A stretch of DNA of 22,256 nucleotides from NCBI GenBank assembly GCA_027435495.1, contig DAHZZC010000715.1, forward strand, positions 1-22,256. Reading direction: 5' to 3'. Below the pieces are notes generated by a model. That model searched no databases. It was not told the origin of the DNA and saw only the letters and a program-made list of their open reading frames with translations. Every line of letters starts with the position of its first letter. Position 1 is the first letter of the stretch. A program made the translations under genes and the position numbers. This document shows positions 13,472-20,892 of this stretch, in pieces. This DNA is from Planctomycetales bacterium. GTDB lineage: Bacteria > Planctomycetota > Planctomycetia > Isosphaerales > Isosphaeraceae.

Positions 13472-14674
13472 ATGTCCATCGACTGCTCTCGCCGCACCCC
13501 GGTGGCGCCTCGGATCGTTCTGTCGGTATCTTTCCTCGCCGTCCTGGGGCTCCTCGTCTGGGCATTCTCCCAGATGAGGTCGGATCACTGGGAGGAAGTG
13601 GCCCGGGCGCAAGCCTATCTCGATCACGGCGAGGTGGACCTGGCCTTCCAGGCCATCTCCGGCATTCGGGACGATCGCCCGGGGGCGGCGGAGGGACTGA
13701 CCCTGGCCGCCCGGGCGCTCCTCATGCGCGGCAACATCCCGACCGCCCGGCGCGTGCTGGAGCGGACCCTCCTGATGAAGCGCGAGCAGCCCGAGGCCGC
13801 GAAGATGCTCGCGGCGATCTACCTCGCCGCTGGGGATGGTCAGCGGGCCATTGCTTTGCTCGAGATGGCCGCTCGCCTGGAGCCGGGCGACTTCCGCCCC
13901 TGGTACGCCCTGGGGAAGGTCTTCCACGATACGGGGGAGCTCGATCGATCGGCGGGGGCCTACTCGGAGGCCCTCCGGCGGAATCCCCCGGCCGCCGAGT
14001 CCAGGGAGGCCCGAATCGGCCGGGCCCGGGCCCAGCTCGACTCCAATCATCCGGAGGAAGCCGTCGAGGATCTGATCGCGTTACGGCGCGAGACCCCCGA
14101 CGATCCGATGGTCCTCGCCATGGCCGCGAGCCAGGCAAGAGAGCGAGGCCGTCCCGAGGAGGCCCTGGAACTTGCGAATCGCGCCCTGGCGGCCGACCCC
14201 GCAAGTTGCGAGGCGCTGATGGTCCGTGCCCGGGTTCGGATTCGGGCCCGCGAGACCCAGCGGGCGATTGACGATCTGGAGGCGGCCCTCCGAGCAAAGC
14301 CCGACGATCGCGCGGCCCTGCAACTCCTCTCCCAGTGCCAGATGAGCCTCGGACTCATGCGGGAGGCGAAGACCACCATGGAGCGGGCCGACCGCGCCCG
14401 CAAACGCATCGAGTTGATGGATCGGCTCTCGAAAACCATCGACGAGCGACCGGAAGACCCGGAGCCGCGATGGCGGCTGGGGCAGGCGGCGATGGACGGC
14501 CAGATGTACGTCCTGGCCTATCAGTGCTTCCAGGCCGCACTCTATCTCGATCCCAACTACAAACCAGCGCGCCAGTCGCTGGAAGCCCTCCGCTCGGTGA
14601 AGGGCTTCGATCCTGGATCGCTTCAGGCGTCTCAGGTCCGTCCGTTCGCCGGGCCCGAGGCCAACCGGCGCTGA
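13472..14674 (+). CDS. Membrane-anchored TPR protein (400 aa)
   Basis: This is a tetratricopeptide scaffold with one N-terminal membrane anchor (about residues 15-33, VLSVSFLAVLGLLVWAFS), so the repeats probably lie outside the cytoplasm. The TPR region covers residues 40-380. Clear repeat cores include ARVLERTLLMKREQPEAAKML, AIALLEMAARLEPGDFRPWYAL, DRSAGAYSEALRRNPP, ALELANRALAADPASCEALM, AIDDLEAALRAKPDDRAAL and AYQCFQAALYLDPNYKPA. The tail (SLQASQVRPFAGPEANRR) is polar. ATG at 13472 has no clear ribosome binding site. It converges with the next TPR gene with only 27 nt between stops. The two other TPR genes nearby share the plan of one TM anchor plus repeats, suggesting a joint envelope complex with the multihaem protein (inference). 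Confidence 0.88.
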   Translation: MSIDCSRRTPVAPRIVLSVSFLAVLGLLVWAFSQMRSDHWEEVARAQAYLDHGEVDLAFQAISGIRDDRPGAAEGLTLAARALLMRGNIPTARRVLERTLLMKREQPEAAKMLAAIYLAAGDGQRAIALLEMAARLEPGDFRPWYALGKVFHDTGELDRSAGAYSEALRRNPPAAESREARIGRARAQLDSNHPEEAVEDLIALRRETPDDPMVLAMAASQARERGRPEEALELANRALAADPASCEALMVRARVRIRARETQRAIDDLEAALRAKPDDRAALQLLSQCQMSLGLMREAKTTMERADRARKRIELMDRLSKTIDERPEDPEPRWRLGQAAMDGQMYVLAYQCFQAALYLDPNYKPARQSLEALRSVKGFDPGSLQASQVRPFAGPEANRR

Positions 14675-14701
14675 TCGGGCCGAGCGACCCGGCACCGGTC
14701 A

Positions 14702-15892
14702 TCAACGGTCCGTCATGGGACGCACCCGGTACAGAGCCCCCTGGATCTCCGGGTCGAGCGGATCGAGGGCCAGGGCGAGCTGATACCAGGCGCGGGCCTC
14801 CGGGAGCTGGCCCAGGCTCTCGCAGGCCTCCCCAAGCCGCCGGAGCAGACCCCGGTCTCGGCGGATGTTGTGAACGTGCGCTTCCTGGAGCAGGCTCGTG
14901 AGCCGGCGCCAACGGGCCGCCCTTTTTTGCGCGGGCCCAGTCCCCTTGTCGCCGAGCTGCGCCAGGGCGATCGCCAGCCCCTCGGCCGCCTCGCGGCTGT
15001 TCGAATCCAGACGAATGGCAATGCCATACTGCCGGGCAGCCTCTGCGGGATTTTTCGATTGAATCGCGAGATGCCCGCGGAGCAGGGCGAGCCCGGTATG
15101 ATCAACGGGGCCCCCGTCCAAGAGCGACCGGACCTCTTCAAGTCGGAGCCGTCCCAGCGCAATCCGCGCACGGAGGGTCCGCACATCGGGATCGGAATCG
15201 GGAAGATCCTGGAGCAGGGTCTCGGCAGCCTCGAGCTCGTTGGAGTGCAACCGAACGCCAGCCAGGGCCAGCCGGCTCGCGCGATCGCCCGGATCGGCGG
15301 CGACGTATCGTTCCAGGTGGGGCCGGATCCGGTCGTTGATCCAGGTGTCCTCGAGGCTATTCGACCAGAGGAAAACATCGTCGAAGCCGAGGGGCGACTG
15401 CTCGGCCAGGGCCCGATACTGGGCCTGGAGCTCGCCGCGACGGGCCTGCATCGCGTAGAGGAAAATCAGCTCCCGGCGGGCCTCGATCAGCCCGGGATCC
15501 AGCCGAAGCGCCTCGAGGAAGAGTTCTTCCATCCGGTGGGCGCGATCACGGTTCTTCTCGATCCGCCCGGCGATGAGCCGGGCCTGGGCCGCGCGATCGT
15601 CGGACCCAGGAATCCCGACGAGCAGGGCAATAGCCCGATCCGCCCGGCCCCGACCCAACTCCAGTTCGGCCCAGAGAACCGCGTCGTCGATCCCCGGCGT
15701 GCGCCGCTTCGCCAGGCTCTCCAGCAGGCCCTCGGCCCGCGACCACTGGCGAGCTCTCAGCGCCTGCCGGACCTCCTCGGCCATCGCCTCCGAATCCGCG
15801 GGGACCCGGGCGCGGATCGCGGCTGTCAGGCCGGCGATCCCCAGGAGCGAGGCGACGGCGATGAACCATGCTTTCCGGCCGGGGTGAGCCAT
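14702..15892 (-). CDS. Membrane-anchored TPR protein (396 aa)
   Basis: This is a second single-anchor TPR protein. The N-terminus MAHPGRKAWFIAVASLLGIA.. has basic residues then a hydrophobic helix at about 9-25, followed by repeats in the periplasmic space. TPR-like pairs run from residue 38 (EEVRQALRARQWSRAEGLLES) through ELFLEALRLDPGLIEARREL, VAADPGDRASRLALAGVRL, AARQYGIAIRLDSNSREAAE and ARAWYQLALALDPLDPEIQ at the end. No enzyme domain is seen. ATG at 15892 has AGGAGG ten bases upstream. It lies 118 nt downstream of the multihaem TPR gene on the same strand and is probably cotranscribed with it. Its last repeat motif ('A..WYQ.AL.LDP.D') resembles motifs in TPR proteins that accompany planctomycete ASPIC/UnbV clusters, although no ASPIC gene is present here. 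Confidence 0.88.
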   Translation of the reverse strand: MAHPGRKAWFIAVASLLGIAGLTAAIRARVPADSEAMAEEVRQALRARQWSRAEGLLESLAKRRTPGIDDAVLWAELELGRGRADRAIALLVGIPGSDDRAAQARLIAGRIEKNRDRAHRMEELFLEALRLDPGLIEARRELIFLYAMQARRGELQAQYRALAEQSPLGFDDVFLWSNSLEDTWINDRIRPHLERYVAADPGDRASRLALAGVRLHSNELEAAETLLQDLPDSDPDVRTLRARIALGRLRLEEVRSLLDGGPVDHTGLALLRGHLAIQSKNPAEAARQYGIAIRLDSNSREAAEGLAIALAQLGDKGTGPAQKRAARWRRLTSLLQEAHVHNIRRDRGLLRRLGEACESLGQLPEARAWYQLALALDPLDPEIQGALYRVRPMTDR

Positions 15893-16010
15893 TGCCGAGG
15901 GGCCTCCTGGTCACCTGGAATCCGCAAGGCGGGCGCCCTCGCTCGACCACAACCGCGAGAGCGCCCCGAGCAAACGCCAGCCTCGACGGTGGCCCGGGTG
16001 CCGCGGAGCG

Positions 16011-17900
16011 TCAATGAACCGCTGGGGCGCCGCTCAACGTCGAAACCGATTCTCGGATACGAATAAAATGGTCTGTCTTGAAGGAATGAGTCGACTCCGA
16101 CCAGATCCGCGGCATATGACACCCGACGCAGCCCTTCGACGCATCCACCGGACAGACGCCCGGCGCGGGCTGACCTCTGGCCGGCGCCGGTGCCGATGTC
16201 CGACCGGATCGATGGCACGCGAGGCATTTCGTCTCGTTGCTGACGATGGATGTCTCGGCGTTGCGATGCGGGTCGTGGCAGGTCACGCAGCCCATCGCCC
16301 CGGCGCTTTCGATGTAGCATCGGCTCCAGGTCATCGTCAAGGACTGGAACCGGAGCAGGCTCGGATCGGTCCTGGGAAGGTCGGGAGCGAGGGAGGCCCG
16401 GCCGCCGTGGCACTTCGCGCAGATCCGATCGCTCACGGACGGCGGCTCCTTGGCACGGGCGACGATCGCGGAATCGGTGAAATCGGCCTGAGCGGTCGCG
16501 ACGTGGTTCCCACCCGGCCCATGACACCCCTCACAGCCGATCGAGGGATCCCGGGCCGCGGGGCCTGTGTTGTGGACGATGGCATGGGGGTCGGTTGTGT
16601 GGCAGGTGAGGCATCGGCGCACGCCATCCCCCTGGAGCATGCTCAGACCCAGATACTCCGCCTCCTTCGCCGGTCGGCGCGGCAGGCCGGTGGCGACGTC
16701 CCAGCCGGAGCCCCGGGGGGAGTGGTACGGGCTGACCCGGATCATGACCGAACCACCGGGATCGTCCCGGCCAACGAAGGTCATGAGGTGATCGCGAGAG
16801 CCGAACGCGTACTCGATGACCGCGTGAAAGACATGTTCGCTCGCCCGAGTCTCGACGACCACCGAATCGCCCTCAGGCCGGAATCGGTGGGTAACGCGGG
16901 GGTCGCCCGGGTCTTGCAGGGGCTCTCGCGGCCAGGCGATGTCTTTCAGGTCGCCAGCTCGCGCGAAGGTCGTGGCATGCCGGCTGGCTCGAACGGTCCG
17001 GGCCACCTCGCGATGGCAATCGGCGCAGCGAGCCGTTCCGATGTAAGGGGCCGGCTCGGGCTCGATCGGATGCTCGAGGCGATACGAGGCGCCCTTCGGT
17101 ATCGCGGCCGCGGCCTGCTCCCACGCCTCGCGCTGGATAAAGCTGCGGCTGAGAAGCCAGTAGGCTTCAGCGTCTTTGCCGGCCCTGGGGAGAGACTCCA
17201 GGATTTCGGATGCTTCCGCGGGCTGCCCTGTCTTGAGCAACGAGCCGGCCAGGAGCTTCTGGAACGAGGCAACCTGGATCGGAGCGACGGTTCGCCCTTC
17301 GGGATCGAGTTCCAGGGCGCGCCGCAGGGCCATCACGGTGCCGGCGTGGTCGTGAAGTTCGGAGCGGATGCCGCTCAGGAGGAACAGGGCCTGAGCCTCC
17401 GATCCCGGCTGCCTGGCGAGCCGCTCGGCCAGTTCCTCGGCGGTCTGGTATCGGTCGTTTCTGGCGTAGAGAGCCACCAGCGCGGCCAGAGCCTCGGGAT
17501 GATCCGGATCGCGTTCGAGAGCCGATTGGTACTTTTTGAAGGCCGGGTCAGTCTGGCCGGTCCTCAGGAGGGCTCGTCCGAAGAGGAAGAGGTCCTCGGC
17601 CTCCTGGTTCGCGGCGTCCACCCGGCGATAAAGGGCGAGGGCTCTCTGGTCCTGATCGGCCCGAGCCGCGGCCCTGGCCGCCAGTCGCATCGCGAACGGA
17701 TCGTCAGGAACCGCCTTCAACCGTCGATGAGCCAGGTCCCCAGCCCGGTCCCATTGGCCCTGGGAGTAGGCCATCCCCGCCTGCGCGTTCAACGTCGGGA
17801 AGATCCGCTCGTACGCCAAAACGATGGCCGAGACACCGCCCATCCCCAGCGCGCCCAGGAGAAGCAGCCAGCGACGACGCCGTTTTACCGAGTACGGCAT
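16011..17900 (-). CDS. TPR / heptahaem c-type cytochrome fusion (629 aa)
   Basis: This is a predicted membrane-anchored, periplasm-facing electron-transfer protein. Residues 5-10 are basic (VKRRRR), 11-29 a hydrophobic anchor. TPRs fill about 35-265 (for example AFKKYQSALERDPDHPEALAAL). The rest is a multihaem cytochrome with seven CXXCH sites beginning at Cys292, 430, 456, 494, 538, 559 and 591, each able to bind one haem c covalently. A haem-free insert of about 130 residues separates haem 1 from haem 2 (YAFGSRDHLMTFVGRDD; SPYHSPRGSGWDVATG). Many His elsewhere could be distal ligands. The haem domain resembles the cytochrome c-554-like group found with TPRs in planctomycetes. ATG at 17900 has GGAGAGG nine bases upstream. 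The substrate or partner is unknown; the adjacent TPR proteins are candidates. It is not a standard respiratory complex subunit as far as I can tell. Confidence 0.92.
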   Translation of the reverse strand: MPYSVKRRRRWLLLLGALGMGGVSAIVLAYERIFPTLNAQAGMAYSQGQWDRAGDLAHRRLKAVPDDPFAMRLAARAAARADQDQRALALYRRVDAANQEAEDLFLFGRALLRTGQTDPAFKKYQSALERDPDHPEALAALVALYARNDRYQTAEELAERLARQPGSEAQALFLLSGIRSELHDHAGTVMALRRALELDPEGRTVAPIQVASFQKLLAGSLLKTGQPAEASEILESLPRAGKDAEAYWLLSRSFIQREAWEQAAAAIPKGASYRLEHPIEPEPAPYIGTARCADCHREVARTVRASRHATTFARAGDLKDIAWPREPLQDPGDPRVTHRFRPEGDSVVVETRASEHVFHAVIEYAFGSRDHLMTFVGRDDPGGSVMIRVSPYHSPRGSGWDVATGLPRRPAKEAEYLGLSMLQGDGVRRCLTCHTTDPHAIVHNTGPAARDPSIGCEGCHGPGGNHVATAQADFTDSAIVARAKEPPSVSDRICAKCHGGRASLAPDLPRTDPSLLRFQSLTMTWSRCYIESAGAMGCVTCHDPHRNAETSIVSNETKCLACHRSGRTSAPAPARGQPAPGVCPVDASKGCVGCHMPRIWSESTHSFKTDHFIRIRESVSTLSGAPAVH

Positions 17901-18226
17901 GAAAACCGGCCTCTCCGTTCATCTAACCTGGGATGTGACGGCTCTTTGCCAGAGAAATCCCATGGATTCTATCCCGATTCCTCCGTCCCCGGCAATCGAT
18001 CCACATGGCCGCCTGGCAGACCGTCTCGCGTCGCGCCGGCGTGAGTTCGGTCTCTGCGCGGCTTTTCCCGACCCTTCTGGTTCAACGAGATCCCGAGGTG
18101 CGAAAAGGACCGGTTATCGGCAACAGGGTAGACCAGGAGGCGCGCCTCGTCATGGGCCATCGACGCGAGGGTTCGTATCCGTTCCGGCTGCCGAGAGTTG
18201 GGAGACCACATCGTCCCGGAACCCGG
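17901..18226. other. Gene-free stretch between rhomboid and cytochrome genes
   Basis: These 326 bases hold no supported gene. At the rhomboid end, CCGGAA (18216-18221) and TTCCGG (18230-18235) form a six-pair hairpin whose loop contains the rhomboid stop codon, a possible terminator without a T-run. I found no convincing promoter for the cytochrome gene. Confidence 0.4.
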
Positions 18227-19024
18227 TCATTCCGGCCCCTCGTAGACGGTCCAGCCCTCCGCGGCGGCGTTGCGTTGCATCACGTATCGGGCGTCGTCGG
18301 CAAAGAGCCAGGCGACGAAGAGGCCCGTCAGCGCTCCACCGACGTGCGCCAGGTACGCCACCCCTCCCTCGCTGGCCCCGGTCCGAAACGCGCCGGCACC
18401 CATCCAGATCTGAAGGGCAATCCAGACGCCGATCACGATCCAGGCCGGCAACACGGTAATGATCTGAAAGAACAGCACGCGCATCTCGTTATGCGGGAAC
18501 CAGAGGACGTACGCCCCCATGATCCCCGCGATCGCGCCCGAGGCCCCGAGCGTCGGGATCTCCGACATCGGATCAGCCGCGATCTGCAAGAGCGACCCCA
18601 TCAGCCCGCATGCCAGGTACACTAGCAGATACCGGACCGAGCCCAGCACCTCCTCGACGTTGTCGCCGACGATCCAGAGATACAGCATGTTCCCCAGCAG
18701 GTGCAACCAGCTTCCGTGCAGGAACATCGAGGTTAGGAGCGTCCACCGGACCGGGATCGGGCAAGGGGAGTGCTCGATCGGAAGCCCGCGCCACTCGTGA
18801 TGTCGGCCGAACGCATCGTGGACCGGCCCCCGGACCACCTTCACGATCGGCTCATCGAGGTCGAGGTTCTGGGTGACTTCCACGGGCGTCATGGCGAAAG
18901 CCCGTGTGAATTCTTCACCGCGATCCAGTTGCACCAGGAAAATCGTAATATTCGCCGCGATTAATACATAAGTCACAATCGGCACAATCCGGGTACGCTG
19001 CATGTCGCCGAGTGGGAGGACCAT
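18227..19024 (-). CDS. Rhomboid-family intramembrane serine protease
   Basis: This polytopic membrane protease (265 aa) cleaves transmembrane substrates with a Ser-His dyad. The start MVLPLGDMQRTRIVPIVTYVLI matches the usual 'PL.D...R..P.VTY.LI' opening. Rhomboid landmarks are FLHGSWLHLLGNMLYLW (101-117), where His108 and Asn112 match the oxyanion residues His150/Asn154 of GlpG; GASGAIAG (160-167) with the nucleophile Ser162; and AHVGGALTG (226-234) with catalytic His227. Six or seven hydrophobic segments are visible (about 14-31, 97-119, 130-150, 161-176, 185-207, 224-241). An insert of about 60 residues between helix 1 and helix 2 (34-92, acidic) is the extramembrane loop L1. The preceding gene stops 32 nt upstream, so it is likely in one transcript with the dehydrogenase-like gene. 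The natural substrate is unknown. Confidence 0.95.
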   Translation of the reverse strand: MVLPLGDMQRTRIVPIVTYVLIAANITIFLVQLDRGEEFTRAFAMTPVEVTQNLDLDEPIVKVVRGPVHDAFGRHHEWRGLPIEHSPCPIPVRWTLLTSMFLHGSWLHLLGNMLYLWIVGDNVEEVLGSVRYLLVYLACGLMGSLLQIAADPMSEIPTLGASGAIAGIMGAYVLWFPHNEMRVLFFQIITVLPAWIVIGVWIALQIWMGAGAFRTGASEGGVAYLAHVGGALTGLFVAWLFADDARYVMQRNAAAEGWTVYEGPE

Positions 19025-19056
19025 GTTCGGGGCTCATCGGTATTGGGAAGACGAGG

Positions 19057-19908
19057 TCACGAGCCGAGGGCAGGCGCGGGCCCACCATCGATCGCCGCGG
19101 GAACTTCGACGTCGAACCGGCCCGCCCATTCCACCAGCGACTTCCACGCCGAGGCGCCCACGGCGACGCCCCACGATCGGGCCTCTCGGCGGCGGACCTC
19201 CCAGGCGTCAGGAAGCAGACGGCCGGGAGCCTCGCCCAACCCACCTGCAACCTCAGCCAACCGCCGGTCGAACGCGGCGAGCGACTCCAGCGCCGGGACC
19301 GAAACGGCAAGAAGCAGCCAGCCGCCTTCCGGTACCAGCACTTCGCTCGCCGCCCAGAAACCTTGAGGACGCGACGGGCGCGCCGACCGGCGCTCGCCCG
19401 AGGCCGCCAGGCCCGTATCCAGAATCATCGGCAGTCCGCCCTCGGAGGGGAGGGCCAGGCTCCAGGATCGCCCCGGCCCCAGCACGGCGCCGGCCATCGG
19501 GCCGATCGCGATCTGCGCCGCCACGGCCGCGGTTGAGTCCATCGGTCCGGTCCCGACCACCCGGACCATTCCGACCGCCGCATCGCGCGCCTTCTCGACC
19601 GCCATCCTCGCCGCCCGTTCCAGCACAAGCGGGGCCGGTCCCTGCTCGCCATCGAGCAACACCAGAGCCGTCCGCTCATGAGTCACCCGACCGGTCGCCG
19701 ACGGATCGACGCGACCCGTCAACATCGCTTCCAACCAGGTCGGAAGCGTGGCGATGCCCAGAGAGTAGGCACCCGCCGCATCAAACCAGAGCAGGTGCGA
19801 GACCAGGGCCAGCGACCGCGGGCCGGATAATCCCACGGCCTCGCCCATCGCCGCGCCGAAGCGGCGTAAATCGTCGAGCCCGTATCGATGGGTCACGGAC
19901 GCCGACAC
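19057..19908 (-). CDS. Divergent malate/L-lactate dehydrogenase (Ldh2)-like protein
   Basis: The 283-residue protein resembles the NAD(P)-dependent malate/ureidoglycolate/L-lactate dehydrogenase family (PF02615) in its first third: HLLWFDAAGAYSLGIATLP (38-56), LTGRVDP (63-69), LVLLDGEQGPAPLVLERAA (82-100) and MAVEKARDAAVGMVRV (102-117). In active members the first stretch reads 'D.RG..SHG...LP' and the last leads into 'NSNHFG'. Here Leu50 stands where the catalytic His should be, and VVGTGPMDST replaces the second His segment. The chain is also about 50 residues short of the usual 330-350. It may be non-catalytic or have changed chemistry. The start is GTG at 19908, preceded by a full AAAGGAGGT. 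It lies between the unknown gene (20003) and rhomboid (19024) on one strand. Confidence 0.72.
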   Translation of the reverse strand: MSASVTHRYGLDDLRRFGAAMGEAVGLSGPRSLALVSHLLWFDAAGAYSLGIATLPTWLEAMLTGRVDPSATGRVTHERTALVLLDGEQGPAPLVLERAARMAVEKARDAAVGMVRVVGTGPMDSTAAVAAQIAIGPMAGAVLGPGRSWSLALPSEGGLPMILDTGLAASGERRSARPSRPQGFWAASEVLVPEGGWLLLAVSVPALESLAAFDRRLAEVAGGLGEAPGRLLPDAWEVRRREARSWGVAVGASAWKSLVEWAGRFDVEVPAAIDGGPAPALGS

Positions 19909-20002
19909 GCCTGCCTGGACCTCCTTTGGGACGATCGTAAAGAATCACGCGTTCGCCCAGATTACGGGAACGCGGTCGGACTTGCAATTCCCGCGAGGCT
20001 GG

Positions 20003-20554
20003 TCAGAGTACCGGACGGATCGGTCGACCGGTTGGGGAACCTTCGGCCTCGAGCTTCTCCCACTCGCGACGAACGCATGAGAGCCCAACCGCGCAGAGCT
20101 CGAACTCATCGCTCAAACGACGGTAGACCGAACTCATGAAGCTCCCCGAACTGAGGCGGCTGGCCACATAATACGACCGGCGGCCCTGTTCCTGGTAGTC
20201 GATCAGGGCGTCCGGGGAATGCTCTCGGCGCAACCGGCCAAGAGCCTCGGGATAGACTCCGGTCCAGAACAGCGTGAAATCGCCGACGTGCCGGTGGCAC
20301 TCGCGCTTCCGGTCGGCATCGCCGGCCGCCTCGGCCTCGGCAACCATCCGGGTGACTTCCAGAAGCGCCCGCCCCTGGGCGTCCCGGATCCGCCCCAACG
20401 CCTGACTCGGGACAAACTGCGCCAGCAGCCCGGCGACGTACTGCACCAGCGACGGGTCGCCAATGCCCAGTTCGTTCATGAACGCGTATTCCGCCAGCCC
20501 GCGGAAGAGGCGGTGCAGCGGGTGCGACTCAGAAATCGTGCGCAAAGGTTCCAT
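20003..20554 (-). CDS. Conserved protein of unknown function (183 aa)
   Basis: I cannot name the family, though the wording of its core ('HRHVGDFTLFWTGVYPEAL', residues 87-105, and 'GRRSYYVAS' near 124-132) recalls hypothetical proteins conserved among planctomycetes. The protein is soluble and mostly helical, without signal peptide, TM segment or Cys cluster. The first 50 residues (SHPLHRLFRGLAEYAFMNEL) are amphipathic. The C-terminal part, RRLSDEFELCAVGLSCVRREWEKLE, is a long helix. ATG at 20554 has TGAGGAG eight bases upstream; an adjacent TTG is less likely. A promoter match with a flanking palindrome lies 130 nt upstream (20665-20713). The dehydrogenase-like gene starts 94 nt downstream and rhomboid follows, so the three may form an operon. 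The MBL-fold gene diverges from it. Confidence 0.8.
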   Translation of the reverse strand: MEPLRTISESHPLHRLFRGLAEYAFMNELGIGDPSLVQYVAGLLAQFVPSQALGRIRDAQGRALLEVTRMVAEAEAAGDADRKRECHRHVGDFTLFWTGVYPEALGRLRREHSPDALIDYQEQGRRSYYVASRLSSGSFMSSVYRRLSDEFELCAVGLSCVRREWEKLEAEGSPTGRPIRPVL

Positions 20555-20664
20555 CAAGGGCGCTCCTCACCCCATCTTCACGACCATGGGAAAGTCGGAT
20601 GGAAAACCGATCGGGACGCAGGATGGCATCATCAGGGGCCAGTTCGCGAGGTGTGCAGAACGAG

Positions 20665-20713
20665 GTCGATGGCCTCTAATGCAAATTCTACGCCATCGAC
20701 TCGATCCGGGCAA
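20665..20713 (-). promoter_or_regulatory. Promoter with flanking 9-bp palindrome
   Basis: On the minus strand TTGCCC (20713-20708), a 17-nt spacer and TAGAAT (20690-20685, five of six) form a good promoter for the gene starting at 20554. A perfect inverted repeat, GTCGATGGC (20665-20673) and GCCATCGAC (20692-20700), brackets the -10: one arm lies in the spacer and the other just after the expected start of transcription. This is a classic operator position. The intervening 18 bases are AT-rich. Confidence 0.45.
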
Positions 20714-20756
20714 CATCGACCGATCCCGCCCACGGGTCAGGACGGAAGAGAGCCCG

Positions 20757-20783
20757 ATGCCCCGCCTTGAAGGGCCGGGGCGT
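20757..20783 (+). other. Stem-loop upstream of MBL-fold gene
   Basis: ATGCCCCG (20757-20764) pairs with CGGGGCGT (20776-20783), eight pairs including one G-T, around an 11-base loop. It lies about 110 nt before the TTG start of the beta-CASP gene. It may be part of that gene's leader; nothing else supports a role. Confidence 0.25.
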
Positions 20784-20892
20784 TCGTGGCATGATGGAAC
20801 GATCCAAAAATGCGGAATGTATCGGCGGCTTGAACCGCCCGGCGGCCCGCCGCCAGGGGCCGGCGTGGTCGGGTCGCCGGGAGGGTTGTTGG

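Noticed and set aside
11934..13565. Minus-strand open frame of 543 codons
   Set aside because: It is antisense to the second DUF1559 gene, where the prepilin signal and family motifs are unmistakable.
14870..16066. Plus-strand open frame of 398 codons
   Set aside because: It is antisense to the TPR gene at 15892-14702, which has clear repeats and AGGAGG before its ATG.
16014..18044. Plus-strand open frame of 676 codons
   Set aside because: It is fully antisense to the TPR/heptahaem cytochrome gene, whose seven CXXCH motifs settle the strand.
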